Counted from the stretch's first letter, positions 52,592-61,521 are shown. The stretch: 64,000 nucleotides of DNA from Thraustochytrium sp. TN22 (GCA_013306675.1 JABLUY010000004.1:186001-250000), one strand, 5' to 3'. Numbers and translations: made by a program. The notes: a model not told the origin generated them from the letters alone.

Positions 52592-53044
52592 TCACAGAAG
52601 CTTCTTGGCGAAGTCCTCGTCCGGGACGATGTGGACCTCGGCGTCGTCGAGGGCGTCCGCGAGGGCAGCGGCGACGAGGTGCTTGCAGAGGGGCACGGCG
52701 GTGGCCGTCTCAAGGCGCGTGACAAAGTCGCGACAGCTGCAGAAGCCCTCCACGCAGAGGTAGACGGCCTGCACGCCGGTCACGTGGAAGCATGCCCTGC
52801 GCGAGCGCGCGGCTACATATTTGCGCACGCCGGCCTTGGCGTCGCGGCGCCTGCACAGCTGCAGCGCGCGGTCCAGCACCTCGGGCCCTACGAGCGCGTC
52901 CACGGCGAGCGCCGCGGCCTGCGCGGCATCCTCCAGGTCGCGGCGCACCGCGGGCTCCGCATCCTCGCCAGCCGCCTCCGCCAGCCGCAGCCTGCGCGCG
53001 GCCTCGCGCACGGCCGCCAGCGCGCCTGCGCCCGCGCCCTCCAT
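52592..53044 (-). CDS. ZSWIM7: SWIM-domain protein ZSWIM7/SWS1 (Shu-complex homologous recombination factor)
   Basis: A 150-residue protein, close to human ZSWIM7 (about 140). The SWIM zinc finger is intact: C102, C104, C120 and H122 in a C-x-C-x15-C-x-H arrangement (FCSCRDF ... PLCKHLVAAAL). The stretch after it matches the ZSWIM7 pattern CKHLLAVYL. In animals and fungi SWS1 works with a Rad51-paralog partner to support Rad51 in homologous recombination in the nucleus. No partner gene is seen here. It is divergently arranged with the J-protein gene, with 349 bp between the ATGs. Confidence 0.82.
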   Translation of the reverse strand: MEGAGAGALAAVREAARRLRLAEAAGEDAEPAVRRDLEDAAQAAALAVDALVGPEVLDRALQLCRRRDAKAGVRKYVAARSRRACFHVTGVQAVYLCVEGFCSCRDFVTRLETATAVPLCKHLVAAALADALDDAEVHIVPDEDFAKKLL

Positions 53045-53393
53045 GCCCGCGCGCCCCTGGCGGCGTCGTCGGCGGTCTCGTCGGCGGCGGCGTTGTGGTT
53101 CTGCGCATCCTCCTGGCGGTGGTTAGTGCCCGAGCCGGCGCCGCCGGCCGGCCGGCGCCGGGCGCGGGCGCGGCGCGGCGCGGCGCGGCGCGGCGCGGGC
53201 GCCCGGCCCGGCGCCGCCCGCGCCCGCCTGCTGCGCCTGGGCGTCTGGGTCTGGGCGTCGTGTCACGCCATGTCGCGTCAGGTCATGCCAGGTCTGGTGG
53301 CGCTTCGCGGCGCGACGCTTCGGCGCGCGCGGGCAGAGCCAGAAGCGCGCGGCGGCGCGAGGGCGCGGCGGCGCGAGGGAGGCGGCGGCGAGG
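53045..53393. promoter_or_regulatory. Bidirectional promoter region (ZSWIM7 / J protein)
   Basis: A 349-bp gap, extremely GC-rich, with about five GGCGC pentamers (around 53168-53200). No TATA-like sequence is evident. Confidence 0.5.
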
Positions 53394-53933
53394 ATGTCGC
53401 GCGGCGGGCGCACGCACTACGAGGTGCTGGGCGTGCCGGAGTCGGCGGCGCATGCGGAGGTGAAGCGCGCGTTTCTGCAGCTGGCGCGCGCGACGCACCC
53501 GGACGTGGCGGGCGGCGGCGGCCAGGACTTTGTGCGCGTGCAGGAGGCCTGGGAGGTGCTGGGCAAGCCTTCCGCGCGCGACCAGTATGACCTCGACATG
53601 GGCCTGGGCGCGTACCGGCGCGGCGCGACCGGCATGGGCGCCTCCTCGCCTGGTGCTGGCCCGGGCGCGGGCGCCTCGCACTTCAACTCGCACCACGGCG
53701 CCAGCAGCGCCGCGGGCATGGTAGACCGCACGGATTCGTACATGGCGCGTAACAGCCGCCACTACTACCGCGCGCAGAACGCCAAGGTGCCTCGCAACAA
53801 CGCGGAGCGTGTCAAGCAGATGAACGCGCGAGCGGCAAAGGTCACCAGTAGCAGCTCCGTTGGCCTGCGATTGGCTGTTCCGGTGGTGGGCGTTGCTCTT
53901 TGGGCCTACGCGGGTTTGAGCATGATGGATTAG
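53394..53933 (+). CDS. Small J-domain protein with a C-terminal membrane anchor
   Basis: A 179-residue protein. The J domain occupies about residues 8-65 (YEVLGVPESAAHAEVKRAFL, with the HPD tripeptide at about 35-37), so it should stimulate an Hsp70 ATPase. A Gly/Ser/Ala-rich linker follows. The C-terminal hydrophobic stretch VGLRLAVPVVGVALWAYAG (about 157-176) is a likely tail anchor in the ER or mitochondrial outer membrane. It lacks the zinc finger and the C-terminal substrate domain of type I/II J proteins, so it is DNAJC-type. I cannot name an ortholog. Confidence 0.85.
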   Translation: MSRGGRTHYEVLGVPESAAHAEVKRAFLQLARATHPDVAGGGGQDFVRVQEAWEVLGKPSARDQYDLDMGLGAYRRGATGMGASSPGAGPGAGASHFNSHHGASSAAGMVDRTDSYMARNSRHYYRAQNAKVPRNNAERVKQMNARAAKVTSSSSVGLRLAVPVVGVALWAYAGLSMMD

Positions 53934-54336
53934 TCGGCTCTCTGTCGTGACTTGACGGTACCAGTTAGCTCCAAGCGAGCGAGAGAGCGAGCGCGCGAGT
54001 GAGAACCGCAGGCGGCAGTGACAGCTCTGCATTGCGCTGCGTCTCATTCGCGTCTGTATCGCTGCCCTGTACTGATTGCTGCCCTGTACACAACCACTCT
54101 CGTCTCTGTCGCGTGGCACGCAGGAACGGCAACCACAACAAGGGTAAACAAGTGTATGAATTTGGCGAGACGCAAGACTTCATTCCATGCGAGGTCGTAG
54201 AGACTGCGTGTTTCATCTTCCTTATCCTGCCGCGAGCTAGCGCCCTACGTGCCAGCTCGGCGACATGTGGTGACTCAGAAGGAGAGAAGCACGACACAGC
54301 GCCAAAATACTCAGTGCAATAGGTGCAGAAGCCAAT
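53934..54336. other. Convergent 3' flank of the J-protein and eS21 genes
   Basis: 403 bp with lower GC than the surrounding genes and no coding signal. A GAGCGAGAGAGCGAGCG stretch lies near 53977-53999. Confidence 0.5.
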
Positions 54337-54967
54337 CTACTCCTCCTGGATCTTGGACGCCAGCTCCGTCAGGGCCATGTCGCCCTCACCCTTGGACCGG
54401 ATGAAGCCGCAGAGCGCCACCGGGGTGAACTTGCCGGTGTAGAGGCCGGTCTCCGGGTCGACGTGGCCAACGTTGATCTGCACGGAGCCCTTGTCCTGCG
54501 AGGTGATCAGGCGCTTGGTCCACGAGCTGCGTTATGCACGAGCGATCGCCGTCCGTCAGTCTCCCATCCCTCTCGTGCGTATCCTCCTTTCTCCTTTCCC
54601 CTCCCCTCCCCGTGGACGAGCGGGAGCGACAAGAGCGGCGCGTTGCCCGCCAGCCAGCCATCCGGCCATCCCAGCGTGTCCCCCTCTCTCTTCTCTCTCT
54701 CTCTCCAGGGACGCCTCCGAGCGCGTCCACGCGAGGACGACGATCGCACGATGCCCTGCGTCACGTCCTCGCTCTGCTTCACGTCCTCGTCCTGCACCGC
54801 GTCGGCGTCGGCGTCGTTATCGTTGTCCCTCGTCCTCCTCCCCTTCATCCTCCCCATCTCCATGCCGTGCGGCGCGGCGCGGGGCGGCGCGGCGCGGCGC
54901 GGGAAGAGAGCACGTACCACTTGCGCGGGATGTAGAGGTCCACGTTCTCGCCGGCGTCGTTCTGCAT
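54337..54967 (-). CDS. RPS21: 40S ribosomal protein eS21, two exons with one 391-bp intron
   Basis: Exon 1 is 54918-54967 and exon 2 is 54337-54526. Together they give 79 residues, against 83 in human. Exon 1 encodes MQNDAGENVDLYIPRK. Joining across the intron restores RKCS, matching the human PRKCS, and exon 2 continues with SVQINVGHVDPETG, CGFIRSKGE and the C-terminus ASKIQEE. The 5' splice site is GTACGT and the 3' site is GCAG, with a GCATAAC stretch a few bases before it. The protein is a small-subunit component near the decoding-head/platform region. This is the only intron I could demonstrate in the window. It falls early in the coding sequence, as is common in ribosomal protein genes of intron-poor genomes. 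Confidence 0.93.
54527..54917 (-). other. Spliceosomal intron in RPS21
   Basis: 391 bp, phase 2, beginning GTACGT and ending GCAG on the minus strand. It contains a GA-rich run (around 54695-54713). No clear snoRNA C/D boxes were found. Confidence 0.88.
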
Positions 54968-55340
54968 GGTGGCGGGCGGGGCGGGCTCGAGCGCGACGGA
55001 GTCGACCTGCTGCAAGTCTGCCGCCGCCACTCCTGCCGCCCGCCCGCCTAGGGTTCCGGCCCGGCCGGCGCGCCCGGGCGCCGGAAAGCGCGGGAGGTCC
55101 GTTGCGCGCACCGGCGGGCGCGGCGGCGCGCACGGGGGGCCCGGCGCGCACGGCGGCGCGCACCTGGCGCACACGGGGGCGCGGGACGGGCGGGCGGCGT
55201 CGCCGTGGCTCGCTTTCCGTCCTGGAGGCGGAGCAGGCGAGCAGGCGAGGGCGGCGCGCGCGCGAGGGCGAGGCGCAGACGCGCGAGGGCGCGCGGCGGG
55301 GCCGGCGGAGAGGGCGGGGAGGGGAGAGGGAGGAGGCAAG
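54968..55340. promoter_or_regulatory. Divergent promoter region (RPS21 / DRC10-like)
   Basis: 373 bp, GC-rich, holding the second exact copy of TAGGGTTCCGG at 55049-55059. An open frame runs through it into the DRC10-like gene but reads as Arg/Pro/Gly-rich low complexity. Confidence 0.5.
55049..55059 (+). promoter_or_regulatory. TAGGGTTCCGG element, second copy
   Basis: Exact match to 21838-21848. It lies 82 bp upstream of the eS21 ATG and 282 bp upstream of the DRC10-like ATG. Confidence 0.3.
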
Positions 55341-56576
55341 ATGGAGAAACTGTCGCACGTGGAAGCGCAGCGCGTGATTGGCGTGCTGGGCGACGCGCTG
55401 GAGCAGCTGGGCAGCCTGGGCGGCGTGCCGGAGCACGCGAGCGCGCGCGTGTTTGAGGCGCTGGAGAGCAAGGGCAGGCACGCGGCGGCGGCGTGCCTGG
55501 AGTCGCAGTTCCAGCTGGAGGAGGCGCTCGTGGTGGCGCAGGAGCGGCGGCGCGGGATCGATGCGCTCAACCAGATCGAGAAGAAGCTGCGCGCCAACAC
55601 GCGCACGCTGTGCAGGATGCTGCGCGAGGACCCGGTGGCGGCGGAGGCGCTCGAGGAGATGGTCGCGAGGGAGGAGTCCAAGGTGAACTTCGAGGACGCC
55701 GGCATCCCCGGCGGCGAGCTCGAGGGCAAGCAGGACGGCGGCCCGCTGGACCGCGACGGGGAAGACGGCGAGCACGGCGGCGACGCGCGGCCCGTGCGCG
55801 AGGTGTCGAGCGATGCGCTTGCGCACTGGCTGAGCGGGCTGCGCGAGGTGGTCTTTCGCACGCTGACCACGACGGTCGAGGAGGAGCACGCGGAGCAGCA
55901 GATGCTGCAGACCGTCTCGTCGCGCGAGCAGGACGCGCAGGAGGACCGCGCGACGCTGGAGACGGAGCTGGCCATGGCGCGGCGCAACCGCAACCGCATG
56001 GTGAGCGAGCTGGACGCGCACGTGCGTAAGCTCGAGGCGGAGCTGCGCGAAAGCCGCGAGACGGCCGAGCAGGAGGAGGCGCAGCTGGAGAGCGAGATGA
56101 CGGCGCGGCGCAAGGCGCTCGACGACGCGCACACCACGGCCTGCGACGGTCTGCGCAAGCAGGAGGCCGCCTTGCAGGAGGAGCTGGCCAAGCTGTCGCA
56201 GGAAATGGAGGACAAGGAGACCACCCTGGCCAAGAAGAAGAACAAAGCCGAGGCTGAGGCCAACGAGCAGATCGACCTCTACGACGACCGGCTCACGGCC
56301 AAGAAGGCCGAGCTCGACCGCCTGCGCGCGCAGTACGACGCCGACCTGTTGCGCCTCAACGACCTCGAAGACCACTTCGACAAGGTCGACGCTGAGAACG
56401 CGCGCATCGCCAAGGAGGAGGAGGCCTGGGCCGCCTTCTTGCACGAGCAGACCGCCGAGGCTCGCGCCATGGACTACGGCGCAGCCTCCATCCAGAAGCT
56501 CTTTCGCGGCTACCAGGGCCGCCTCGCGGTGCAGGCTCTTTCCAAGAAGGGCAAGAAGGGTGGTAAGAAGAAGTAG
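55341..56576 (+). CDS. DRC10: DRC10-like (IQCD) subunit of the nexin-dynein regulatory complex
   Basis: A 411-residue protein from the ATG at 55341 (MEKLSHVEAQRVIGVLGDAL). The opening EAQRVIGVL helix, a long central coiled coil (about 190-370) and a single C-terminal IQ motif (AASIQKLFRGYQGRLAVQAL, about 381-401) followed by a Lys/Gly tail match DRC10/IQCD proteins. The related subunit DRC9/IQCG has a similar layout and is the main alternative. The nexin-dynein regulatory complex links neighbouring axonemal doublets and controls inner-arm dynein activity. The IQ motif would bind calmodulin. It fits the inner-arm dynein in the same window. Confidence 0.72.
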   Translation: MEKLSHVEAQRVIGVLGDALEQLGSLGGVPEHASARVFEALESKGRHAAAACLESQFQLEEALVVAQERRRGIDALNQIEKKLRANTRTLCRMLREDPVAAEALEEMVAREESKVNFEDAGIPGGELEGKQDGGPLDRDGEDGEHGGDARPVREVSSDALAHWLSGLREVVFRTLTTTVEEEHAEQQMLQTVSSREQDAQEDRATLETELAMARRNRNRMVSELDAHVRKLEAELRESRETAEQEEAQLESEMTARRKALDDAHTTACDGLRKQEAALQEELAKLSQEMEDKETTLAKKKNKAEAEANEQIDLYDDRLTAKKAELDRLRAQYDADLLRLNDLEDHFDKVDAENARIAKEEEAWAAFLHEQTAEARAMDYGAASIQKLFRGYQGRLAVQALSKKGKKGGKKK

Positions 56577-57048
56577 ACGCGCGACTCGGGAGCGAGCGGG
56601 AACGAAGGCAAGTCGTGAGGAATGCGCGAGGCGCGGTCCTTGCCGGCCGCGCAAGTGCTATTCTCTCTAATTCAAGGAAAAAATCGGAGACGAGCACCCA
56701 GGCCTCCGAGTCAGGCCCGGGTGGCACAGAAAAATAAGAAGGAAGAAACTACTGGTACCAACTGCAAATGTTTTGTTTGGTCTTCCTTCAAGGGCCCGGA
56801 GGCCCAGGGCTTTGATGGATGAAGGTGAGGAAGAATTCCAAGGCAGAGGGAAAGGCGAAGACTGCTTCGAAGCGAACTTGCAGAGGCATCCAGCTGCTCG
56901 CGCTGGCCTGCCGCAGCGTCCGCCCCGATCGTTCGCGCTCCTTGCCCTTGCATCTGTCTCTGGCTCGGTCTCTGACTCTGTCTCTCTATCTCTGTCTCTG
57001 CCTCTGCCGGTCGGCCAGGCGTCACGAACCTGGGTGCCTTGATTGCTG
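56577..57048. other. Convergent 3' flanks with a TCTCTG-rich tract
   Basis: 472 bp without a gene, relatively AT-rich. A degenerate TCTCTG/TCTGTC tract spans about 56955-57005. Confidence 0.6.
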
Positions 57049-58011
57049 TTAGCCCATGTCAGCAACGTAGGCGAGCTCCTGCTCAGACGCATAGCCATCC
57101 TGGTCACCACGAAGCGGGACGCGGCCTTCGTCGACCGCAGTGCGGCCGTCCGGAAGGATACCGGCGTTTGCTGCGCGCAGGCGGCGCTGGCGCGCCACGG
57201 GGCGCGGCCAGGCGCAGTAGGCGTCGGAGACTGCGGGGAAGTTACACCTGTATGCAAAGTAGCCGCAGACGGCGCCGATAGCGGCGCCGGCGTTGACGTC
57301 CGAGAAGTCATGCGCGTAGTCGACGAGGCGCGAGCCGCCCACGTAGGTGGCAAGGCTCAGCGGCGCAGCAACGGCCAGGAGGGCGAGAGCGAAGGAGCCG
57401 CGGTACGGGTCGCCCTTGCGCGCGCCAAAGGCGCCGCGGCCGCCGAAGAGGCCGCCCTGGCTGAAGACGCCCGACTTGGCCGCGAGGAAGCAGGCCAGGT
57501 ACATCATGCCAGTGAAGGAGAGCGAGGTGTGTCCGCTCGGGAAGCTCTCGTTCCAGCTGTGGCCGCCGCCGTCGCGGCGCAAAAAGGCGCTTGGCCGCAG
57601 GCGGCCCACCCAGATCTTGAGCCAGAGCGTGATAAGCTGACCCACGGCATGCGCCTGCATGAGGCCGAGCGCAAAGTGGTGCGCGTCCAGCACCACGGGC
57701 CACTTGCGCCTGCGCATTACGAGCGCGGCCTCCACGGCTACGCCGACGATGAGCGGGACGCCCACGCCGATGAAGCCAAGCATCGTCACCGACACGGTGT
57801 CCTGGCTGTACGGGTACATGAAGGCCGGGTCGGTGGCCTCGAAGAAGCGCTCCGTGCGCACGCCGGCCCGCACGAAGACCGCGACCAGCACCACGGCCAC
57901 GGCGGCCGCCCAGTCCACGGCGTAGTACGCCATCACGTGGGCCGGGTTCCGCTCGTTGTAGGGCAGCGCGGCGGCCGCCGAGGCATCGGCGCCGCCATCC
58001 ACGGTCGCCAT
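57049..58011 (-). CDS. PAP2-type lipid phosphate phosphatase, copy A
   Basis: A 320-residue membrane protein from the ATG at 58011 (MATVDGGADASAAAALPYNE). All three PAP2 catalytic motifs are present: KIWVGRLRP (K-x6-RP), FPSGHTSLSF (PSGH) and SRLVDYAHDFSD (SR-x5-H-x3-D). About six membrane segments surround them. Family members remove phosphate from phosphatidic acid, lysophosphatidate or related lipids, with the active site facing the lumen or outside. The frame stays open upstream to about 58311 through a polyalanine stretch and a hydrophobic segment, so a longer N-terminus is possible. It is a tandem duplicate of copy B, with which it shares long identical stretches. Confidence 0.9.
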   Translation of the reverse strand: MATVDGGADASAAAALPYNERNPAHVMAYYAVDWAAAVAVVLVAVFVRAGVRTERFFEATDPAFMYPYSQDTVSVTMLGFIGVGVPLIVGVAVEAALVMRRRKWPVVLDAHHFALGLMQAHAVGQLITLWLKIWVGRLRPSAFLRRDGGGHSWNESFPSGHTSLSFTGMMYLACFLAAKSGVFSQGGLFGGRGAFGARKGDPYRGSFALALLAVAAPLSLATYVGGSRLVDYAHDFSDVNAGAAIGAVCGYFAYRCNFPAVSDAYCAWPRPVARQRRLRAANAGILPDGRTAVDEGRVPLRGDQDGYASEQELAYVADMG

Positions 58012-58435
58012 CACGCGGCCGTGCGCGGCTGCCGCTGCCGCTGCCGCTGCTGCTGCCGCTGCAGCTCGAGCGCTCTCGCCACCGCCGCCAGGGCCGGCCG
58101 CCTGGCGCACGCTCCCGTAGTCTCTAACGCGCCCCGTGGTGGCGGCAGCGGCGGCCGACAGAGGTCTGTTGCTCGGACTCGGAGGCACCGGCGGGCCTGT
58201 CGCCACCTTTGTGCAGCCAGCAGAGCGGAGAAAGAGCGAGAGCAAGAGCGCAGAGCAGGAGCGCAGGTACCACCCTACCAGTGAAAACATGGATGCACAT
58301 AACTTTACCAATTCAATTCACTCGGGCCCCGAGCCCGGCCTCGGCTGGGCCTCTCGCACGTCAATTACAGGAACACGCACGTACGAGGCGGACTCGGTCT
58401 TCTGCGCTGTCGACTTGGCCTCAAGCCAAGTAGAG
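58012..58435. other. Spacer between the two PAP2 genes
   Basis: 424 bp: the 5' flank of copy A and 3' flank of copy B. The first part encodes an alanine-rich extension if read in frame with copy A. The part near 58270-58320 is AT-richer and looks intergenic. Confidence 0.5.
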
Positions 58436-59365
58436 CTAAAGGTCTTCGGATGCGACGTACGAGTTGGAGGGCTGCGGAGCGCTGCTGCTCGGGTTCTCGA
58501 TGTCGACCTGGTAGTCAGGCACGAAGCCGGCCTCGGCGGCGCGCTTGCGGCGCAGGAGCGCGAGCGGGCGCGGCCAGGCGCAGTGCGCGTCGGCAAGGTC
58601 CGGGAAGTTGCAGCGGTAGGCGAAGTAAGCGCAGAGCGCGCCGATGGCGGACCCGGCGTTGACGTCGGAGAAGTCGTGCGCGTAGTCGACGAGGCGCGAG
58701 CCGGCCACGTAAGTGGCGAGCGCGAGCGGCGCGGCGACGGCGAGGAGCCCGAGCGCGAAGGAGCCGCGGTACGGGTCGGCCTCGCGGCCGCTGCCCAGGC
58801 CCTTGCCCCAGAGGATGCCGCCGCTGCTGAAGACGCCAAGCTTGGCGGCCATGTAGCAGGCCATAAAGGTCATGCCCGCGAAGGCAAAGGACGAGTGCCC
58901 GCTCGGGAAGCTCTCGTTCCAGCCGGGGATGCCGGTGGACTCACGGTCGAAGGCGCTCGGGCGCAGACGGCCCACCCAGATCTTGAGCCAGAGCGTGACG
59001 AGCTGGGTCAGCACGTGCGTCTGCAGCATGCCGAGCAGGAAGTGGTGAGTGTCCAGCACCATGCACCAGCCGCGCGCGCGCAGCGTGAGCAGCACCTGCA
59101 AGGCCACGCAGACGATGACCGGGATGCCCGCGCCGATGAAGACCAGCATGCCGATCCCGACCGTGTCCGGGTTGTACGGGTACGAGAAGCTCGGGTCCGC
59201 CTCCGCGTAGAACCGCGTCGTGTGCGCGCCCATCCCTGTCAGGAGGACCAGCACGCCGAGCAGCACGCCTGCCGCCCAGTCCACCGCGTAGAACGCGAAC
59301 ACGCTGGCCGCATTGTTCACCTTGTACGGCAGCTCCGTGCCTCGCTCGCACGTCTCCGCGCCCAT
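58436..59365 (-). CDS. PAP2-type lipid phosphate phosphatase, copy B
   Basis: A 309-residue protein from the ATG at 59365 (MGAETCERGTELPYKVNN). It carries KIWVGRLRP, FPSGHSSFAF and SRLVDYAHDFSD, the same catalytic set as copy A. Shared blocks include YAVDWAA, DPYRGSFAL, LLAVAAPL and GYFAYRCNFP/AYFAYRCNFP. The two genes lie head to tail on the minus strand. Differences concentrate in the loops and termini, so both copies appear to be functional paralogs. Further upstream the frame is open but Ala/Arg-rich. Confidence 0.9.
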   Translation of the reverse strand: MGAETCERGTELPYKVNNAASVFAFYAVDWAAGVLLGVLVLLTGMGAHTTRFYAEADPSFSYPYNPDTVGIGMLVFIGAGIPVIVCVALQVLLTLRARGWCMVLDTHHFLLGMLQTHVLTQLVTLWLKIWVGRLRPSAFDRESTGIPGWNESFPSGHSSFAFAGMTFMACYMAAKLGVFSSGGILWGKGLGSGREADPYRGSFALGLLAVAAPLALATYVAGSRLVDYAHDFSDVNAGSAIGALCAYFAYRCNFPDLADAHCAWPRPLALLRRKRAAEAGFVPDYQVDIENPSSSAPQPSNSYVASEDL

Positions 59366-59729
59366 GTCGCCAGCTGCTGCTCTGCTCTGCCCGCGCGCCT
59401 CCGCCTCCGCCGCCGCTCGCCGCACGCGTTGCCGCTCTGCTCTCTGCCTCGCCACCCTCGCTTGCCCTCCACGTACGTTCCTGGCGCCGTGCACCCGACC
59501 GGCCGGCTCGGCTCGCCGCAACCCCTCCGAAAACCAGCGCGCCGCGCAGCCTTGCCGCCCGCGCGCCGCGCAGCCTTGCGCCCTCGCCCGCGACGCCGAC
59601 GCCGACGCCGACGATCGGGCTCTGCGCGCGGCGCCGTCCGCCTCGGCGGCGGCGCTCGGCGCCAAGTCCGGCTCGGCGCCCTTCAAGTTGGCGCCCGTGG
59701 AGTTCAACACGTTGGAGTTCGAGACCAGC

Positions 59730-59807
59730 GATCAAAGTCTCGAGCGAGACAGCTGAGCCGGTCGTGGTCGAACTTGAAAGTCGCGCGATCAAAGTCGCGC
59801 GCGCGAC
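59730..59807. promoter_or_regulatory. Paired GATCAAA plus dyad units
   Basis: GATCAAA followed at once by GTCTCGAGCGAGAC (59730-59750), and GATCAAA followed by the palindrome GTCGCGCGCGCGAC (59787-59807), lie 57 bp apart in the PAP2 copy B 5' flank. Confidence 0.35.
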
Positions 59808-60417
59808 TCAGCGTCAGAGCCGGAGCTGGCCGCGGGTTCCTCGCCGCTCCGCGCGACGGCGCCGACGCCAGAGCCGGACGGGAAGAGCGACGGGAGGCGG
59901 TCCACGGCGAGGAGCGCGGCGCGAGCAGCGCAGGCGCCAGGAGCGGGAGCGGCGGCCCGCCGGCTGCGCGGCGAGGCGAGACGGCCGGGACCTGGCGGAT
60001 TGACTCGCCGCGGGTTGTGAGCCGCGCATCGTAGATTGATGGTATGCGTGGGCACGCTCGGCATGAGCGTTTTGGGGTGGCGTTCGAAGGCCGTGGGGTG
60101 AGCCTGGTCGTAGGCGACGACCTCGGACTTCGCGGCCGGGATCGCGCGGCGAAGGAATGTCACTCAGCTAGCTAGCTTGGCTAGCTTGCGCGAGCTTGCG
60201 GGCGAGCGAGCAGCGAGCTGCGCCGCGCGGCGCGCAGGGGCGGGATCCAGGGCAGGGCCCGGGTGATGGTGCAGGGGCGCCGGCGAGGACGGCGGCGAAT
60301 GCGAGACGGAGGCACGGGCTGCCCGTGCCGCATGGTACAGTGCCAGGGGCTCAACGCGGGGGGCGATGATGCGCATGCTTGTCGCAGCTGGGCTCACGGG
60401 GCGTGCAGTGGCAGCTT

Positions 60418-60438
60418 ACTAGCTAGCTAGCTAGCTAG
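60418..60438. repeat. AGCT tetranucleotide repeat
   Basis: About five perfect CTAG/AGCT units in the spacer between PAP2 copy B and the Bax inhibitor gene. Confidence 0.9.
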
Positions 60439-60774
60439 AGCCAGGCGGAGAACAGAGCTGCAAGAGGATTTTGATCGGAAATAAAGAGCCAGGCTGACTC
60501 GTGAAATGGTGGTACCCTACCACCTGGCTGCAAGGTGGGCCTGGCTGCAGCCACCAGTCAGTCGCGAGAGATGAATTGAAAAGAATGATACCTTGGCTTT
60601 CATCGTCGTTCTCTCTCTCTTTTCTAATTAGAGCCACTGGCATGAGACGAGGGCCACTCCTTGGCCGCTGGTCGCTCACGACGCTTCGCACGCCTGTTCA
60701 ACGTCTGCGAAATGCAGGCGAAGCGCAGGTGGCAGCAACGTCCGTCGAGCAAGGCAGGCAGCAGTGTCACAGAG

Positions 60775-61521
60775 TCAGCGGCGACGACGCTTGCGATCCT
60801 TGTCGTCGCGCAGGAGAACCACGAGAATGCGCGAGAAAATGGCGACCAGGTCGGTGAAGAGCGTGAGGGCGTGCTGGATGTAATCACGGTCGCCGGCCTG
60901 GACGCGCAGCAGAATGAGCTGCGTGTCGAAGCAGACGTAGCCACAAAAGAGGAGCAGGCCCGCGTAGAGCTGCACGGTGTAGAAGAGCGGCCAGCGCAAG
61001 AAAAAGTTGACGAAGCCGAGCAGCGTAAGGTAGCCGAGCGTCGAGTAGAGCGTGCCGCCCAGGTACAGCATGGAGCGCTGGTCCGTGAAGAGCGCCGCGG
61101 CGGTGAATCCGGCGAAAATGACGCCGGTGATGGCTGCGGCCAGCAGCGGCAGGCGCGGGTCCACCTGCAGCGCCACCTCCACGAGGCCGCCGAGCATGAG
61201 CCCCTGCGTGAAGGCGAAGACGCCAAAGGCTGTCAGGCGCTCAGTGAACTGCGCGCGGGGCAGCGCGCTAATGGCCAGCACGCAAGCCAGGCTCGCCAGG
61301 AACGGCAGGAGCACCGGCACGTGCACGCGCGTGTAGAGCAAGGCGCCCATCGTCGCCAGCACGCTGCCGGCCGCCAGCAGCCCGTACACCTTGCGCAGGT
61401 GCTGCTGCGTGTGCTCGCTCAGCCGGCCGCCGAGGCCGGCGCCCAGCGCCTCCTTGACCTGCGCCGCGCTCGGGCCCCAGGACGCGCCGCCATCCTCGGC
61501 CGCCGCCATCCACTGCGCCAT
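60775..61521 (-). CDS. TMBIM6: Bax inhibitor-1 (TMBIM6 family)
   Basis: A 248-residue multi-pass protein from the ATG at 61521 (MAQWMAAAEDGG). Six to seven hydrophobic segments are seen, with family marks YGLLAAGSVLATMG, FTQGLMLG, the GFTAAALF region and the C-terminal FDTQLILLR followed by DYIQHALTLFTDLVAIF. The C-terminus is strongly basic (DDKDRKRRRR), as in animal and plant BI-1. The family acts in the ER membrane as a pH-sensitive calcium leak and suppressor of cell death. The frame runs a little further upstream but only from a GTG codon. Confidence 0.94.
   Translation of the reverse strand: MAQWMAAAEDGGASWGPSAAQVKEALGAGLGGRLSEHTQQHLRKVYGLLAAGSVLATMGALLYTRVHVPVLLPFLASLACVLAISALPRAQFTERLTAFGVFAFTQGLMLGGLVEVALQVDPRLPLLAAAITGVIFAGFTAAALFTDQRSMLYLGGTLYSTLGYLTLLGFVNFFLRWPLFYTVQLYAGLLLFCGYVCFDTQLILLRVQAGDRDYIQHALTLFTDLVAIFSRILVVLLRDDKDRKRRRR

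Larger units (their letters stand above)
59366..60774. other. 1.4-kb spacer upstream of PAP2 copy B
   Basis: No gene is supported. Near copy B there are short TTCAAGTT elements (59682-59689 and, inverted, 59770-59777) and two GATCAAA-plus-dyad units (59730-59750 and 59787-59807). Further on, GCTAGC/AGCT simple repeats occur at about 60166-60195 and 60418-60438. The last 340 bp are AT-richer and form the 3' flank of the Bax inhibitor gene. Confidence 0.55.

Noticed and set aside
54507-56654. A 715-codon minus-strand frame antisense to the DRC10-like gene
   Set aside because: Only the short stretch at 54918-54967 is real coding (eS21 exon 1). The remainder is shadow and intron.
58012-58311. 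A longer PAP2 copy A with an N-terminal signal-like segment
   Set aside because: The extension is polyalanine and spacer-like, its first codon is not ATG, and similarity to copy B begins after 58011.
58136-60034. A 632-codon plus-strand frame over PAP2 copy B
   Set aside because: It is antisense to a gene with all PAP2 motifs and has no domain of its own.
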